The notes below the pieces were generated by a model that was given only the letters and a program-made list of their open reading frames with translations, had not been told where the DNA came from and did no database searches. A stretch of 64,000 nucleotides of DNA from Austropuccinia psidii. Taxonomy: Eukaryota; Basidiomycota; Pucciniomycetes; Pucciniales; Sphaerophragmiaceae. The first letter of the stretch is position 1. Every line of letters begins with the position of its first letter. Both the position numbers and the translations under genes were made by a program. Below, in pieces: positions 33,320 through 44,409 of the stretch. The stretch lies in contig JALGQZ010000002.1 of the NCBI GenBank assembly GCA_023105745.1, positions 42,639,997 through 42,703,996 on the forward strand, in the 5' to 3' direction.

Positions 33320-34584
33320 TGTCAGGTTGAGTCTATGATAAAAGTAATATAAATGTATTTACAACCTTTAACTATGACTGTGACACAGTAAAAAGGATTT
33401 CAAATAGATTTATGAGGTTCAAAGATGGTTTACTTTAAGAATAAAAGGGCTTTACTATATTAAATATAGTGGTGGTGAGCGCTGTTGAAAGCCCTGGGTG
33501 CAGCTTTACCTGTTGGATTACAATAATAAAGACTACAATACTTCTAAATTAATAGTATACCTTATTATTTTCCAAGAGTATAACTGTTTTTGACAGTTGT
33601 ATTATGCAGGAATTCAAGAGCAGCATGATGAAAACAATTCTGGCTGTGAAAAGCCTCCTTTTTATCCTGAAATGGGGTGGAAAGGGTGCTAGACCTTTCC
33701 ACATAGAGGAAGTTAAGATTTTTAACTCTCTAAGACAGGCTTGTGGTTTGCAAAGACCTGTATTAACCTGTATTGGGCTCAGATGTGGTTTTGAAACCAC
33801 ATCTGGGCAGTTTTCACCAATACAGGGTGAATATTTTCATCTGGGGACCTCACAGCCTGATTCTGACGTGTATGGCGCGCAGAATGCTGTACAGAAACTG
33901 TATGAAACCCCAGTATTTACTGAAATATGAGGTATTGAAGTAAAAACAAGCTCTTTTTTCTATTTGACACCTCATATTCATGATTATGGGATATTATCCC
34001 ATGGTAAGGCTGTATATGACAGCAGGTGGGAATCTGACCTTAAAACAGCCATAACTTTGTCAATTCTTGAGATATCAACCTCAGAATTGGTTCCCTTTGT
34101 ATCCCTGTATGTGTTCTACACAATGATACCTCACTTGATATGGGTATCATTAAATATGGAAAAGTTATCCCATGTACAAGACTTTTGTACATTTGCGTGG
34201 TTTAGGCAAAAAGCTGTATTGAGCTTATTTGCCCCATAACGTTTGTTCCAGTTGAGCTATGGGGAAATGGATAGCACCATCAGATAGCCCAGATTATGCT
34301 CTTTCCAAAAGGACTCCACTTCAGGTATCTCACACTAAAACTGTAGAAGTTAGATGAGAGGTGAATATTTTCTTCACCCTTATTTGGCCTGAATTTGACC
34401 ATAACTTCTGTGATACTGGTGCTAGCTCAGTTTGGCTGGTACCATTGGATAGCCGTGACTTAGAGCTTCATTTTGAATACCCATTTCATGGGTTTAAGCC
34501 TCTTACTGTGTATTTCAAAAGAGAGGTGAAAATTAAGGTTTATTCTCAGCAATAACTTTGTTATTCTTTGTCCTTTGGTGATGG
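33320..34584 (-). repeat. Element D 5' LTR, truncated
   Basis: Collinear with 25,080-26,515 for about 1,265 bp. Homology ends at TTTGGTGATGG near 34,584, removing about 170 bp and the terminus. The nested inverted repeat is at 33,767-33,826. Confidence 0.88.
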
Positions 34585-36753
34585 GATAGAAAATAGGGGC
34601 AAGGCAGGAAGACAAAGGGTGATACGCACAATAGTGAGAAGAGTGGGTGAGAAAAAACTGAAGGGCATGTTGGGCCAAGATGGTCTTTTATACCATGGTG
34701 AAGAAGAGTCAATTGCAGAAGTTGCAGCACCGTCCAAAGTCTCAGCTTCAAGGCGGGATGGGAAAATGGAAGCTCGGCCGCAGCCAATGTTGCGACTGAG
34801 AAGGGAAATGCCCGTGTGAGGCAGAGGAACAAAGGGGTTCCAGCTGAGTATGGAAATTGATTGAGATGTCAGACTCAGTCAGATCCCCTTTGTTGCCTTA
34901 AATATCCACCTGATTGCCCAGGAGGACTTTTGTGAGAGCATTGTTGAATGTGCATGGTGGGTGCAATCCACAAATGCCCTATGCAGTAAAGGACATGGCG
35001 CATTTGTTCACAGGTGACCATGGGGAGCATACCAGCATTACAGCCAGGTGATGGAGCTTGAACAAAGGCTTGGGTACCTGTATGAAAAGTGAATACAGCA
35101 TGAGCTTGGGTTGACCAATTGCACAGGTTGGCTTTGGAATCATAATTGAAATGCTCAGTTGCTGAAAATTTGAATTGCCCAGTTGGTGAGCTATTGATCT
35201 AACAATATGAAATGCACCCCTTCTGAGCAATTGCTATTTCATCTTTGTAAGCACGCATCCTGAGCATTTTGCACAACATCAGAAGACATTTTGGCCAGGC
35301 TGAGCATTTCATGCATATTGGTGAAGTGATCCAAAGTGAGCCTTCTGATGAACTATTGCAAAAAGTGTTCCCACTATGCCTTTACTAAAAACTTGCACAC
35401 TGAGCTTTTGTCCATGACCTGCTGAGCTGGCATGTGCAAATCAGGTGAATCAGCATGCTGAGAATGTGGCACATGATTGGCACCTATGCAAACAATTGGA
35501 CGTGATAAACATTGGTAATATGCATGCATGCTGAAGTAGTATTCCACCATCCCTCTTTGTAGATAAGCCAACATTTCAGTACATACACCTTTGGCGTACA
35601 GTACATGTATGCAGCAGGACTGAGAAAATGCTTTACAAGAATGTAACATGCAATCACACAAAGGAATTGAGTCAAATTTCTCAAAGACATACCTTTGATG
35701 CAGGTTGGAGAGCTCTACCTAACTACCACCCAGAGGCTGGTGTATTCAAAGTTACGGTGTGGAACTCCTTTTGTTGTGGGATAAATAATAGGCAGTACCT
35801 TGAGGGGGAAATTATTGGTGAGTCTGTTTCGAATTTCAGAATGAGCCAATAACCATGGGTGCTAAGGTGTACTAGCTGCCCCTCTAAATATACTGAAAAA
35901 GATACCCTTTTTGATGAGATCACAAATCAATTATTTAGTTGTGTGGCTTTTCAATTAGAGAATTTTCTTCAGCAGTCTCCATCAGTCTGTCAATAAAAGA
36001 TCACTATGATAATACTGGTAATAGTTAATATTTTTTTTAATAATTTAGGTTTGCTTAACTTTCTTGTTATTGATTATAATTCTTTTTAATTAATTCTTCT
36101 AGTATTCCTTCTTTCAATACCTGAGATATTTTAAATAATATTGTTTAAGATCACTATTAATATTAATAATAATCTTGATAGCTAGCTAATACTTTTAAAG
36201 GTGATTTAATAATACTATCAATATAGCTATAATAATTTAAGGGTAAGATAATTCTTTAAGGGTGGTTTTGTTTAATATAAGGGTAAGATATAAATGATAT
36301 AATAGTAATATGATACTATTATGATCAATATAAATATAATCCAATATACCTAAAAGGCTTATGATATAAGGTATAAGGGTAAGATGATATCCCTTCTATA
36401 AATAAGGGTTATTGATAAATTAGATAAGAGCACTAATGATAATATCTTCAAACACTACTTCAACACTACTACTATAATGGTAAGACTAACAAATAATATT
36501 AAACTCTTTCATTAATATTATAAATATCTTTCATTAATTAATCATAAATAATACTATAAGATACTGAGCCTTGCTACTGATCTTTTTCAATATAAATACT
36601 AGATTATCCTACTAGAGAAGGGATGGATTGATCCTCAAAATTATTGTTTGAATCAGAAGCATGGGGGACAAAAAAGGGAGAGAGGCCCTTCATTTATACC
36701 TTTTGGGCCCTCCATAGAGCCTTCCAAAAACAAGGGACTTAGAAGAAATTCCA
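34585..36753. other. Unassigned AT-rich region
   Basis: 34,585-35,900 has moderate GC and short ORFs on both strands, with no recognisable domain or convincing splice model. 35,940-36,600 is AT-rich with three copies of TAAGGGTAAGAT (about 36,237, 36,285 and 36,384). It may be old repeat or intergenic DNA. No gene is supported. Confidence 0.35.
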
Positions 36754-37270
36754 CCTTGAGACATTTTTGCTGGTGGGTAAATTAAAAATGGTGTCATTTT
36801 ATAAAGATATTGCACCATATGTTTGGTTAATTGCACCATTCTGAACCTTATTATTGTCAGTGCACAGCCTTGAGACATTTTTGCTAGTGGTTAAATTTGA
36901 AATGGTGTCATTTGTTCAGGGTATTTCACCATATGTTTGGTTGATTGCACCATACGTTTTGAATTATACTCTTATTTTAACTAAACTTTATTCTTATTAT
37001 GCACAGCCTTGAGACATTTTTGCTAGTGGTTAAATTTGGAATGGTGTCATTTGATATAGATATTGCACCATATGTTTGGTTGATTGCACCATTTTTTTAA
37101 AACTGTATTCTTATCTCTACTAGCCTTATTTTTCTTCTTCACAGCCTTGAGACATTTTTGCTGGTGGTTAAATTTGGAATGGTGTCATTTGATACAGATA
37201 TTGCACCATTTTTTGAAAACTGTATTCTTATCTCTACTAACCTTATTTTACTTCTTCACAGCCTTGATCT
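36754..37270. repeat. Tandem repeat, four copies of 114-139 bp
   Basis: Copies start with CCTTGAGACATTTTTGCT at 36,754, 36,868, 37,007 and 37,145; a fifth start (CCTTGATCTG) is at 37,262. Each unit holds TGGTTAAATTTGGAATGGTG, GATATTGCACCAT and, in three of them, ATGTTTGGTTGATTGCACC. Unit ends vary (CTTCTTCACAG or TTATGCACAG). Spacings are 114, 139, 138 and 117 bp. It is noncoding. Confidence 0.85.
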
Positions 37271-37928
37271 GTATTTAGTTGAGTATTTCTCTATGTAAAA
37301 TTTAATTTGTAAATAATACCTGTAATGTTTGGGTATGGGAGTTTAAGTGGGGATTGAGTAATGTAACACTATGTTAACTTATATGTAAGTGTTTTTTTAT
37401 GCCAAGACAAGTAACACAAGATGTTGTAAGAGTAATGGTATCACTTATGTAATATTACACATGTTTATTCATATTGAATATTTAGACAAGCTGCATTATC
37501 TTTAAGCATATTCTTGTACCTAGTATAGACTGTATAGTATCATTTCTTTTCTTTAATCCATGATATCTAGAAAATTATTAATATCATGGGGTTGAGGCAA
37601 TATGCAACTATAGGTAAAATTTGATGTAGCTTCCAGTGGAATACTTATTTTTATTATTTTAATATAATTATCTTCCTTTTTCTTGATTTTTTTTTTACTT
37701 TTATCTTTCAATTTTTATTTTTATTTTCTTTATATAGATATATATTATTATTATTGATCAAAGCTTTAGCTTTGAAATTGTGGATTTGAACCTTGGAAGA
37801 ACTGGTATGGAATACCACATCCCCCTCTCCATTTAATGCTGTCCCCAGCATTCAAGGTGATAATCCACTTACTTTTTTTTTAAAAAAACAATCAAAAATT
37901 TCCCCCCTTTTTTTGAATAAAAGGATTT
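37271..37928. other. AT-rich noncoding stretch
   Basis: No gene, LTR terminus or repeat could be supported between the tandem repeat and the H Pol gene. Confidence 0.4.
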
Positions 37929-40900
37929 TTATTCATCAAAGTCCTCTTCATCTTCAACTTCCTCTTCTCCTTCTTCCTCTTCTTTCTCTGAGTCCAACTC
38001 TTTTCCTCTTGGATAGAACTTTTTTATTTGACTTGCTGCAAACCTTCTTGCTAGCTTTGTACCATCTAATTCTTCCAGCTGATATGGACAATTGGTTATT
38101 TGTCTCACAACTCTATAGGGTCCATCCCATCTATTCTTGAACAATAATCCCCATTGTGACTCTAATGCTTTATTGTATACAAGAACAATTTCACCTGGAT
38201 GAATTGGCTTTCTTATTTGATGTGCTAATTTCCTGTCCCAATATTTTCCTGAATCCTCCCTGGCCTTTTTTAATTTCTCTTTTGCCCTTTTTCTTATTTC
38301 TTCTTTTCCTGATAGCTGTTCAGCTCTTGCTTCCAATAAATATTCTGTTGATTGGACTTTGTGCCATTCAATTGATAAGTATGTTTTTGCTTCAATGTCT
38401 ATTGGTAGTACTGCCTTTTGACCAAATTGAAGTTCGAATGGGGAGTAACCTGTTGTTATTTTGGTTGATATTCTGTCAGCCAATGTAACCAAAGGTAAGT
38501 ATTCTTTCCATTTTGAACCATTTTCACCACACATCTTCACCAATGCATCCTTCAATTGTTTATGCCCCCTTTCTACCATTCCTTGCGACTCAGGGTAGTA
38601 GGGTTTTGTTACCCTTATCTTTGAGCCTGCTTTTTATACTGCATCTTGTAATTCCTTTCCAAAATCAGGCCCTCCATCTACTGTAACCTCTTTTGGGGCT
38701 CCATACCTGCAAATCCATTCAGAAGTGAACCATTCTGATACTGACTTTGCTGTAAGCTTTACTAAACCAATTGTCTCTGGCCATCCTGAGAAATCATCCC
38801 TGGCCACTACTAAATACTTCCATCTTCCTGCTTTTACATGTACTGCATCTATACTTACTCTTTCAAATAATGCTGAGGTGAATGAGATTCTTCCTTCCTC
38901 TTTTTGGTGATAATGACTTCTCTTTTGACAAGCTTTAAAAGATTTGACCCATTTTTTGACTATTTTCTTCATTCCTTCCCACCAAAATCTTTCTTTAACT
39001 CTTCTGTATGTTTCATTTTCTCCTCTGTGTCCCATTTCTTCATGTAATGATTTTAATATTCTCCTTTGATAACTCTTAATTGACACAACTACTTGTGTAT
39101 TTAATGTATTTCTTCTTTTGAGTTGGCCTTCCTCCAGAAAGAAATTTGATGACTTCCTTTTAATTTTTTTGAAGTCATCCTCCTTAGTACCAAAAGGCCT
39201 TTTCAATGTGTTTAAGTATTCTACCATTCTTTTCCAAAATCCTTCTTGCTTTGATGGTAGCTTTATTCCTGCCAATTTTATTATATTGTTATGTTTTACT
39301 CCAAACCCTGGGTGTGGTTTTATCCATTCTTCTTCTTCATCAAAATCAGATTTTTCTTTTTCTTCATCTTCTGACTGAGGTCTTCTTGACAGCCCATCTG
39401 GCATTGTGAAGGTCTTCCCTGTCCTATGAACTAAGTCAAAAGAGAACAATTGAATAAATGCAACCCATCTGGTCATTGGGGCATTTGGCAAACAGGGTGA
39501 GTTTGTCATTTCAATCAAGGCTTTTTCATCTACTTGTAGCTCAAAATGTTGTCCCCAAAGTACTGTTTGGAGTTTCTTGAGCATTTTGGCCACTCCACAT
39601 AGCTCCAGCTTTGGCTGTGAGTATTTTGATTCCAATCTTGAGAATTTTCTTGATTCATAAAGAACTGGTCTGTCCTTTCCTTCTTTGTCTTCTTGAGTAA
39701 GTACTGCTCCTGCAGCTATATAGCTTGAGTCTACTGCTAATTTAATCTTCCCGGCTCCCTTTTCATAATCCAAATTTTTGAATGTTATTTCCTCCCCTAC
39801 AATTATTCTTAAATTTTCAAATGCTTCATCACATTTAGTATTCCATTCCCATTCTTCATCATCTCTTGTTAATCTTCTTAGTGGTGATGCAATCTGAGAG
39901 AAATTTTGAATGAACATTCTAACATATGCACAAAGTCCCAAAAAGCCTCTTACTTCCTTTTTATTGAGGGGCTTTGGCCAACTTTGTATTTTATTAATCT
40001 TCTGCTTTGAAATTTTTCTTCCATTCAAAGAAACTACATGCCCTACTATGTCCAATGCTGGCACACAACATGCAAATTTGATACCTGATATGGTAGGTCC
40101 TGCCTCTTCAATTCTGAAAAATATTCTCTCTAATGTAACTGCATATTCCCAAATGAATCTTCTTATCAAATTATTTTCTTGTAAAGCCTCATTATTATAT
40201 GTTGATCTTGGACCTTTTATCCCTCCATCATCAATAAAAATTCCTACATTATCTGGTATTTCTTCTTGAAGTATCCAAGTCATTTGGGCTTGATAAACTG
40301 CAACAGAATTGGTTTCTCCTTGTGGTAATCTTGTGAGTTGTAGCCTTCCAATTGGTGTTTCAAATGCAGTTAAGGGTCTTGTAGAAATGTCTAATTCTCT
40401 TTCATCATACCCTCCCATTATGTCACCAAGTCCATAACAAGCTCTTCCTGAAAAGGCATCTACAAATTCTTCAATATGTGGTGGTAATCCTGTATCTTTA
40501 ATTGTTACCTTATTAAGATCCTGTAAATCATGGACAATTCTAAGTTTTCCATTTGACTTTGCAACACAGAATACTGGACTTGTATAGCTAGAGGTAGACT
40601 GCTCATACAAGCCTGTTCTGATCCTTTCCGTTACCAATTCAATAAAATGGGGTATTATAGGCTTTGGTATTGGTATTGGCTTCTTCTGCCAAGGTATATG
40701 TGGTATTACTGGTATTTTGTAGGGTTTTCCATATGAATGTTTTAGTAAACCCCTTTCCTCTGCACTGAATGCAATTGCTTTTTCTCTTAAAACTATGACA
40801 CTAATAAGAAGACTCCTTTCTTCTTCTGAAATCCATCCAGCTGGTCCAAAATTTATAAATTCAAATCTTTCTTGTGTTATTTTTGATGTGACCATAAATT

Positions 40901-41054
40901 TAGGTGGTTTTGGTGATAGTGGTGTATTATAAGGGTCTCTTGATAATGGTGGCCTTCCCAAAGGAGTATTTATGTCTTGTGGCATAGGCTCATTAACTGG
41001 TTTGACCTTCTTGAGTACTGATTTGCATTTTGCTGCACTATTTTGGTAATCCAT
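37929..41054 (-). pseudogene. Pol of a distinct Gypsy-like element (H): RT, RNase H, integrase
   Basis: One frame with a single in-frame TAA (38,634-38,636) gives 806 codons and then 216. The order is a proline-rich N-terminus, RT (LRIVHDLQDLNKVTI, YGLGDIMGGYDERELD, LTRLPQGETNS, FIDDGGIKGP near residue 275), RNase H (VDSS, KLELCG, QVDEKA, MPDGLSRRP), an integrase zinc region, the DDE core (SIDAVH, VDGGPDFG, GMVERG), WDGPY and an acidic tail. The FIDD..KGP signature recalls a basidiomycete Pol group in which xIDDVPVKGP is usual. The integrase zinc motif has Phe for its first Cys (FKACQKRS). No gag, protease or LTR was found beside it. Confidence 0.85.
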
Positions 41055-42538
41055 TTTGTAATATCACTGAAATGATTCTGTTTTTTCTTTGATATTTCTA
41101 TTTTTTTTATATATTTTTTCTTTTTAAAACTGGTTAAGTTGAAATCAATATAGTATTAATTGTTCTATTTTATTTATTTTTTGTCCTTATTTCAATAATT
41201 TATTAAATTAAATAAATCTTGACTTCTTTTATATTTTTCTGTCCATACATTTGAGGTTGCAGTTTAAGGTCATACAGGCCCCAATTGACACTAATGAATA
41301 GATATATATGTTTATAAGTAAAAAAATGAATTAATTAAAAAATAAAAATTAAAAGACCAAAGACAAACCTAATTATTTCCATAATTTTTCAGTTTAAAGT
41401 CATGGAGGACTTATTTTATTAACTATATCAATTCAAATTAGAAATTTTTCTAATCACCTGTTGAGATCTTATTCATAGGTTATGTTATAATTTATTGATT
41501 TTCCTTTTGCTAAGGGAAATTTAGCTAATGATGGAAGTTGAGGCTTTTATTTGATTATTTTATATTGTAGTCTTAACCTTTTTTAATGTTGAAGAGAATA
41601 GTATATTTTTCATTCATTTATTTATTTGGAGTCTTATTATTTATTTTGAGTAAGTCTTTTACTCAATAATAGAAGGTTAAATATCATTTTCTGGGTGAGT
41701 GTTTTGAATGTCATCCAAGGCTATTAGAAAAAAATTCTTGCTGAGTAACTCCCCCTTTTTTTTTAATATAGTCAATTCATTTGTATTTCTTTATTTTACT
41801 TATTATCATTCTGATCATTATTCTCATTTATCAATTTATCTTTTTCTTTGCTTACAGACTCAATTTTTTATCTGAGGTATGTTAATATTAGTTTTTCTTG
41901 TTTTTTTTTAATAATTATAAATTACTTGACAATTCTTTCTTTTCAAATGGTTGCAATTTGTTTTACTAATCCATTCTACTTTTCAGGTGTGTTAAATGTA
42001 GTTCTCTTAATGCATATGTTATCAACACTAATCAAATCATTACTTTCTTTTTGTGTATAATATCATAATAATTTACTATTTCATCCTAAATCAAAACTGC
42101 AGTTTGAGTGAGCTAAAATCCACTCGCTTCAAGATTTTTTTTTTTTTTAAACAAAAGGTTAAGTCGGACTTTGTGATTTCCAATAGCAGATTCATGTTCA
42201 ATTTGTAAGCTTGGTCACTAATTGTGATTTCTCTTTTTTTTTGCGGTGTCCTGAATCATCTTGCAGCCATGAGATCCAATTTCTGGAGATAAGAACAAAC
42301 ATGTTCAGGTTGTGTGTGGTGCTGAAGCTAAAAAATTTACAGAATAGTATAGTTTTCTGTACGTTATCAGATACCTGAACTGTATTGATAAGACTTCTCA
42401 CTGATTTACATGATTTTGTTTTTTATTATTTTTGTGAGTTTGTAGTGTATTCACTCTTTAATCCCAATTGCATTAAATCTACACCTTTGGAAGGAGGGTG
42501 AGAGTGGTTTGTTGCAGTGATAGTATTTTCTAATGATC
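41055..42538. other. AT-rich intergenic stretch left of element F
   Basis: No ORF with recognisable content. It may be the original upstream region of the gene at 62,996, from which element F now separates it, since the F target duplication ends here. Confidence 0.4.
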
Positions 42539-42543
42539 ATAAT
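42539..42543. repeat. Target site duplication of element F (left copy)
   Basis: ATAAT directly before the LTR, repeated at 62,900-62,904 directly after the right LTR. Confidence 0.9.
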
Positions 42544-44386
42544 TGTAAGGTGTGGATATGGAACTTTGATTAAAAATCAAGTACTTTTCCTGTCCTCAAA
42601 ATTTGTATAAGGTAAAATTCTGTTAAAAATAGTATGAAATATTATTTTTAAGAGAAAACACGCCAAATTTATTGTTTATAACTTTATTAGTATAAAACAA
42701 TAATATTATAAAAATTTATTGTTTTACCAACAATAAAAATTTATCCAAAAAATACTCTACAAGAGATATTTTAAGGCTACAAAAGAAATTTCTTCAAGAG
42801 CAATTTCAATTGGAATTAATTGAGCAAAGAACTGCAAGCAATTAATTAAAGAACAAAGTCTTTAAAAAGAATATTAAAGAGAAAACACGCCCAAAAGTGA
42901 CCAGAGTGAATTTGGAAACAAAGTGACAAAGTTAACAGTGATGAAAGATGCTTTAATTCACTTTTGGGGTGGTTCAGGGGTAAAAATGATTATAAGAGTT
43001 ACAAACAATGATTATAATGATTTTTTCACGTGGTTAAAAGGATTAAAATGATTTAAAAGTGGTGGTTGGAATCTTTGATTGATTGGTTCAACAGTTTTAA
43101 ACTAATTAATAAAAGGAAAAGATTCTAACATGAAGAGAAAAGTGGGGCAAAGAAGACATTCTTTTATAGCCATCAATTCTCTTACTCCAAAAGTAAAATT
43201 TACTCTTGTCAGTCGTGAAAAACAGTCTGACAACAGAAAAACCAATTATGCCATCATTGAACCCTGGTTTATGCCAAAAAAGGGCTGGTTTAAGCCATTT
43301 TTAGCCATTTTTAGCCATTTTAGACCCTTAAATCAGCCATTACTATAGCAATACCAGGCCTAGAGCCTTCAAAACACGTCAGAATGTGTGTCAGAGGCGT
43401 AGAAACCAGTTAAAACTGTTTTTATTATGATTGTTTTATCTTAAGGGTAGTTTTACCCTCTTGGCAACAGCTAAAACTACCCCAGTTGGTATCAAAACCT
43501 CATCATCAATTGAGTCCACAGACCCTGTAACTCAATTCCAGGCCAAAAGTGATGAACTTTTGCGTGAATTTTGACATCCCACGCCTGTCAGCAAGGATTT
43601 TGGGGGTCTAGCTCCCCCTTAGAGCTGGAGTTCCTTTTCCCCCCCCAAATTTAATCTTTCCAATTTATTTTTCCTTTAATTCCTCATCATGTATTATACT
43701 TATACTTTACATATGTAATTCAATTCAATTGTACAGTACAATACAGTAATAATTGACACCTCATATGTAAATCAAAGTTCACTTATGTAATACACGCGCA
43801 CATTTTGACATTTCAATTGAATTCAATTGAAAATACTTCAATTCCTCATAACTTCTAAACTAAACACAACACCTCAATTTTAACACAAAAATTGATGGTT
43901 AACACCACATGTGGTGTGAATTAATTTAAGGTTTTGAGGATTTTCAACTTTTTTATTGAAAATACTAAAAACTTAATTTAAGCTTATTTAGAGTTGAGTT
44001 ACAAGAATTTCACTCAGAGGTGACCCCACCTGATTTTTTATGAGGAATCCAATGGTGAAATAAATTTTATATGTTTATTTATTGGATAAAAAGTTATAAT
44101 AAATTTTATTTAACTTTTTTCCAAATTTATTTATTTTTTCCCAATTTTGTTAAAATTTCATTTTTACTTAATTTTTTCAAGTATAAATGTAATTTTATAT
44201 TTACAGAATTTAATGTATTTTTTATTTTTAAATTATAATTAATTTTTTATTTTTAATATAATTTTATATTTATATTTTGATTTTTTATTTTAATAATATA
44301 AATAAATTTATTTTATTTATATTAATATGTTATTTTTTTTATATTTGTGGTCTTTTGGGTATATGAAATTACCTCTAAGGCTCACA
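42544..44386 (-). repeat. Element F 3' LTR
   Basis: 1,843 bp, TGTAAGGTGTGGATATG to AAGGCTCACA. Compared with the 5' LTR it has one extra TTTTTAGCCA-type unit and 3 more bases near 42,950, and otherwise few changes by eye. An inverted repeat GGGTAGTTTTA/TAAAACTACCC lies at 43,445-43,482. Confidence 0.93.
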
Positions 44387-44398
44387 TTCCCTCCCCCT
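44387..44398 (-). other. Polypurine tract of element F
   Basis: The minus strand reads AGGGGGAGGGAA directly before the LTR start TGTGAGCC. Confidence 0.75.
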
Positions 44399-44409
44399 AA
44401 AAAAGAATA

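Larger units (their letters stand above)
25080..34584 (-). mobile_element. Degenerate Gypsy element D
   Basis: The left LTR 25,080-26,515 and the truncated right LTR 33,320-34,584 share TGTCAGG...; between them lie a purine-rich tract, integrase, RNase H, RT, protease, zinc knuckle, capsid and Gag N-terminal sequences in minus order, then a PBS-like block. Several stops and frameshifts break the coding. The right LTR loses homology after about 34,584, so no target duplication can be checked. The Pol is related to A, B and F but clearly diverged. Confidence 0.9.

Noticed and set aside
36230..36400. TAAGGGTAAGAT repeats as transposon termini
   Set aside because: Three short AT-rich words at uneven spacing without inverted repeats or target copies; too weak.
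37271..42538. LTRs flanking the H Pol
   Set aside because: I compared both flanks for shared TG...CA segments, a PBS or a polypurine tract and found nothing beyond T and A runs.
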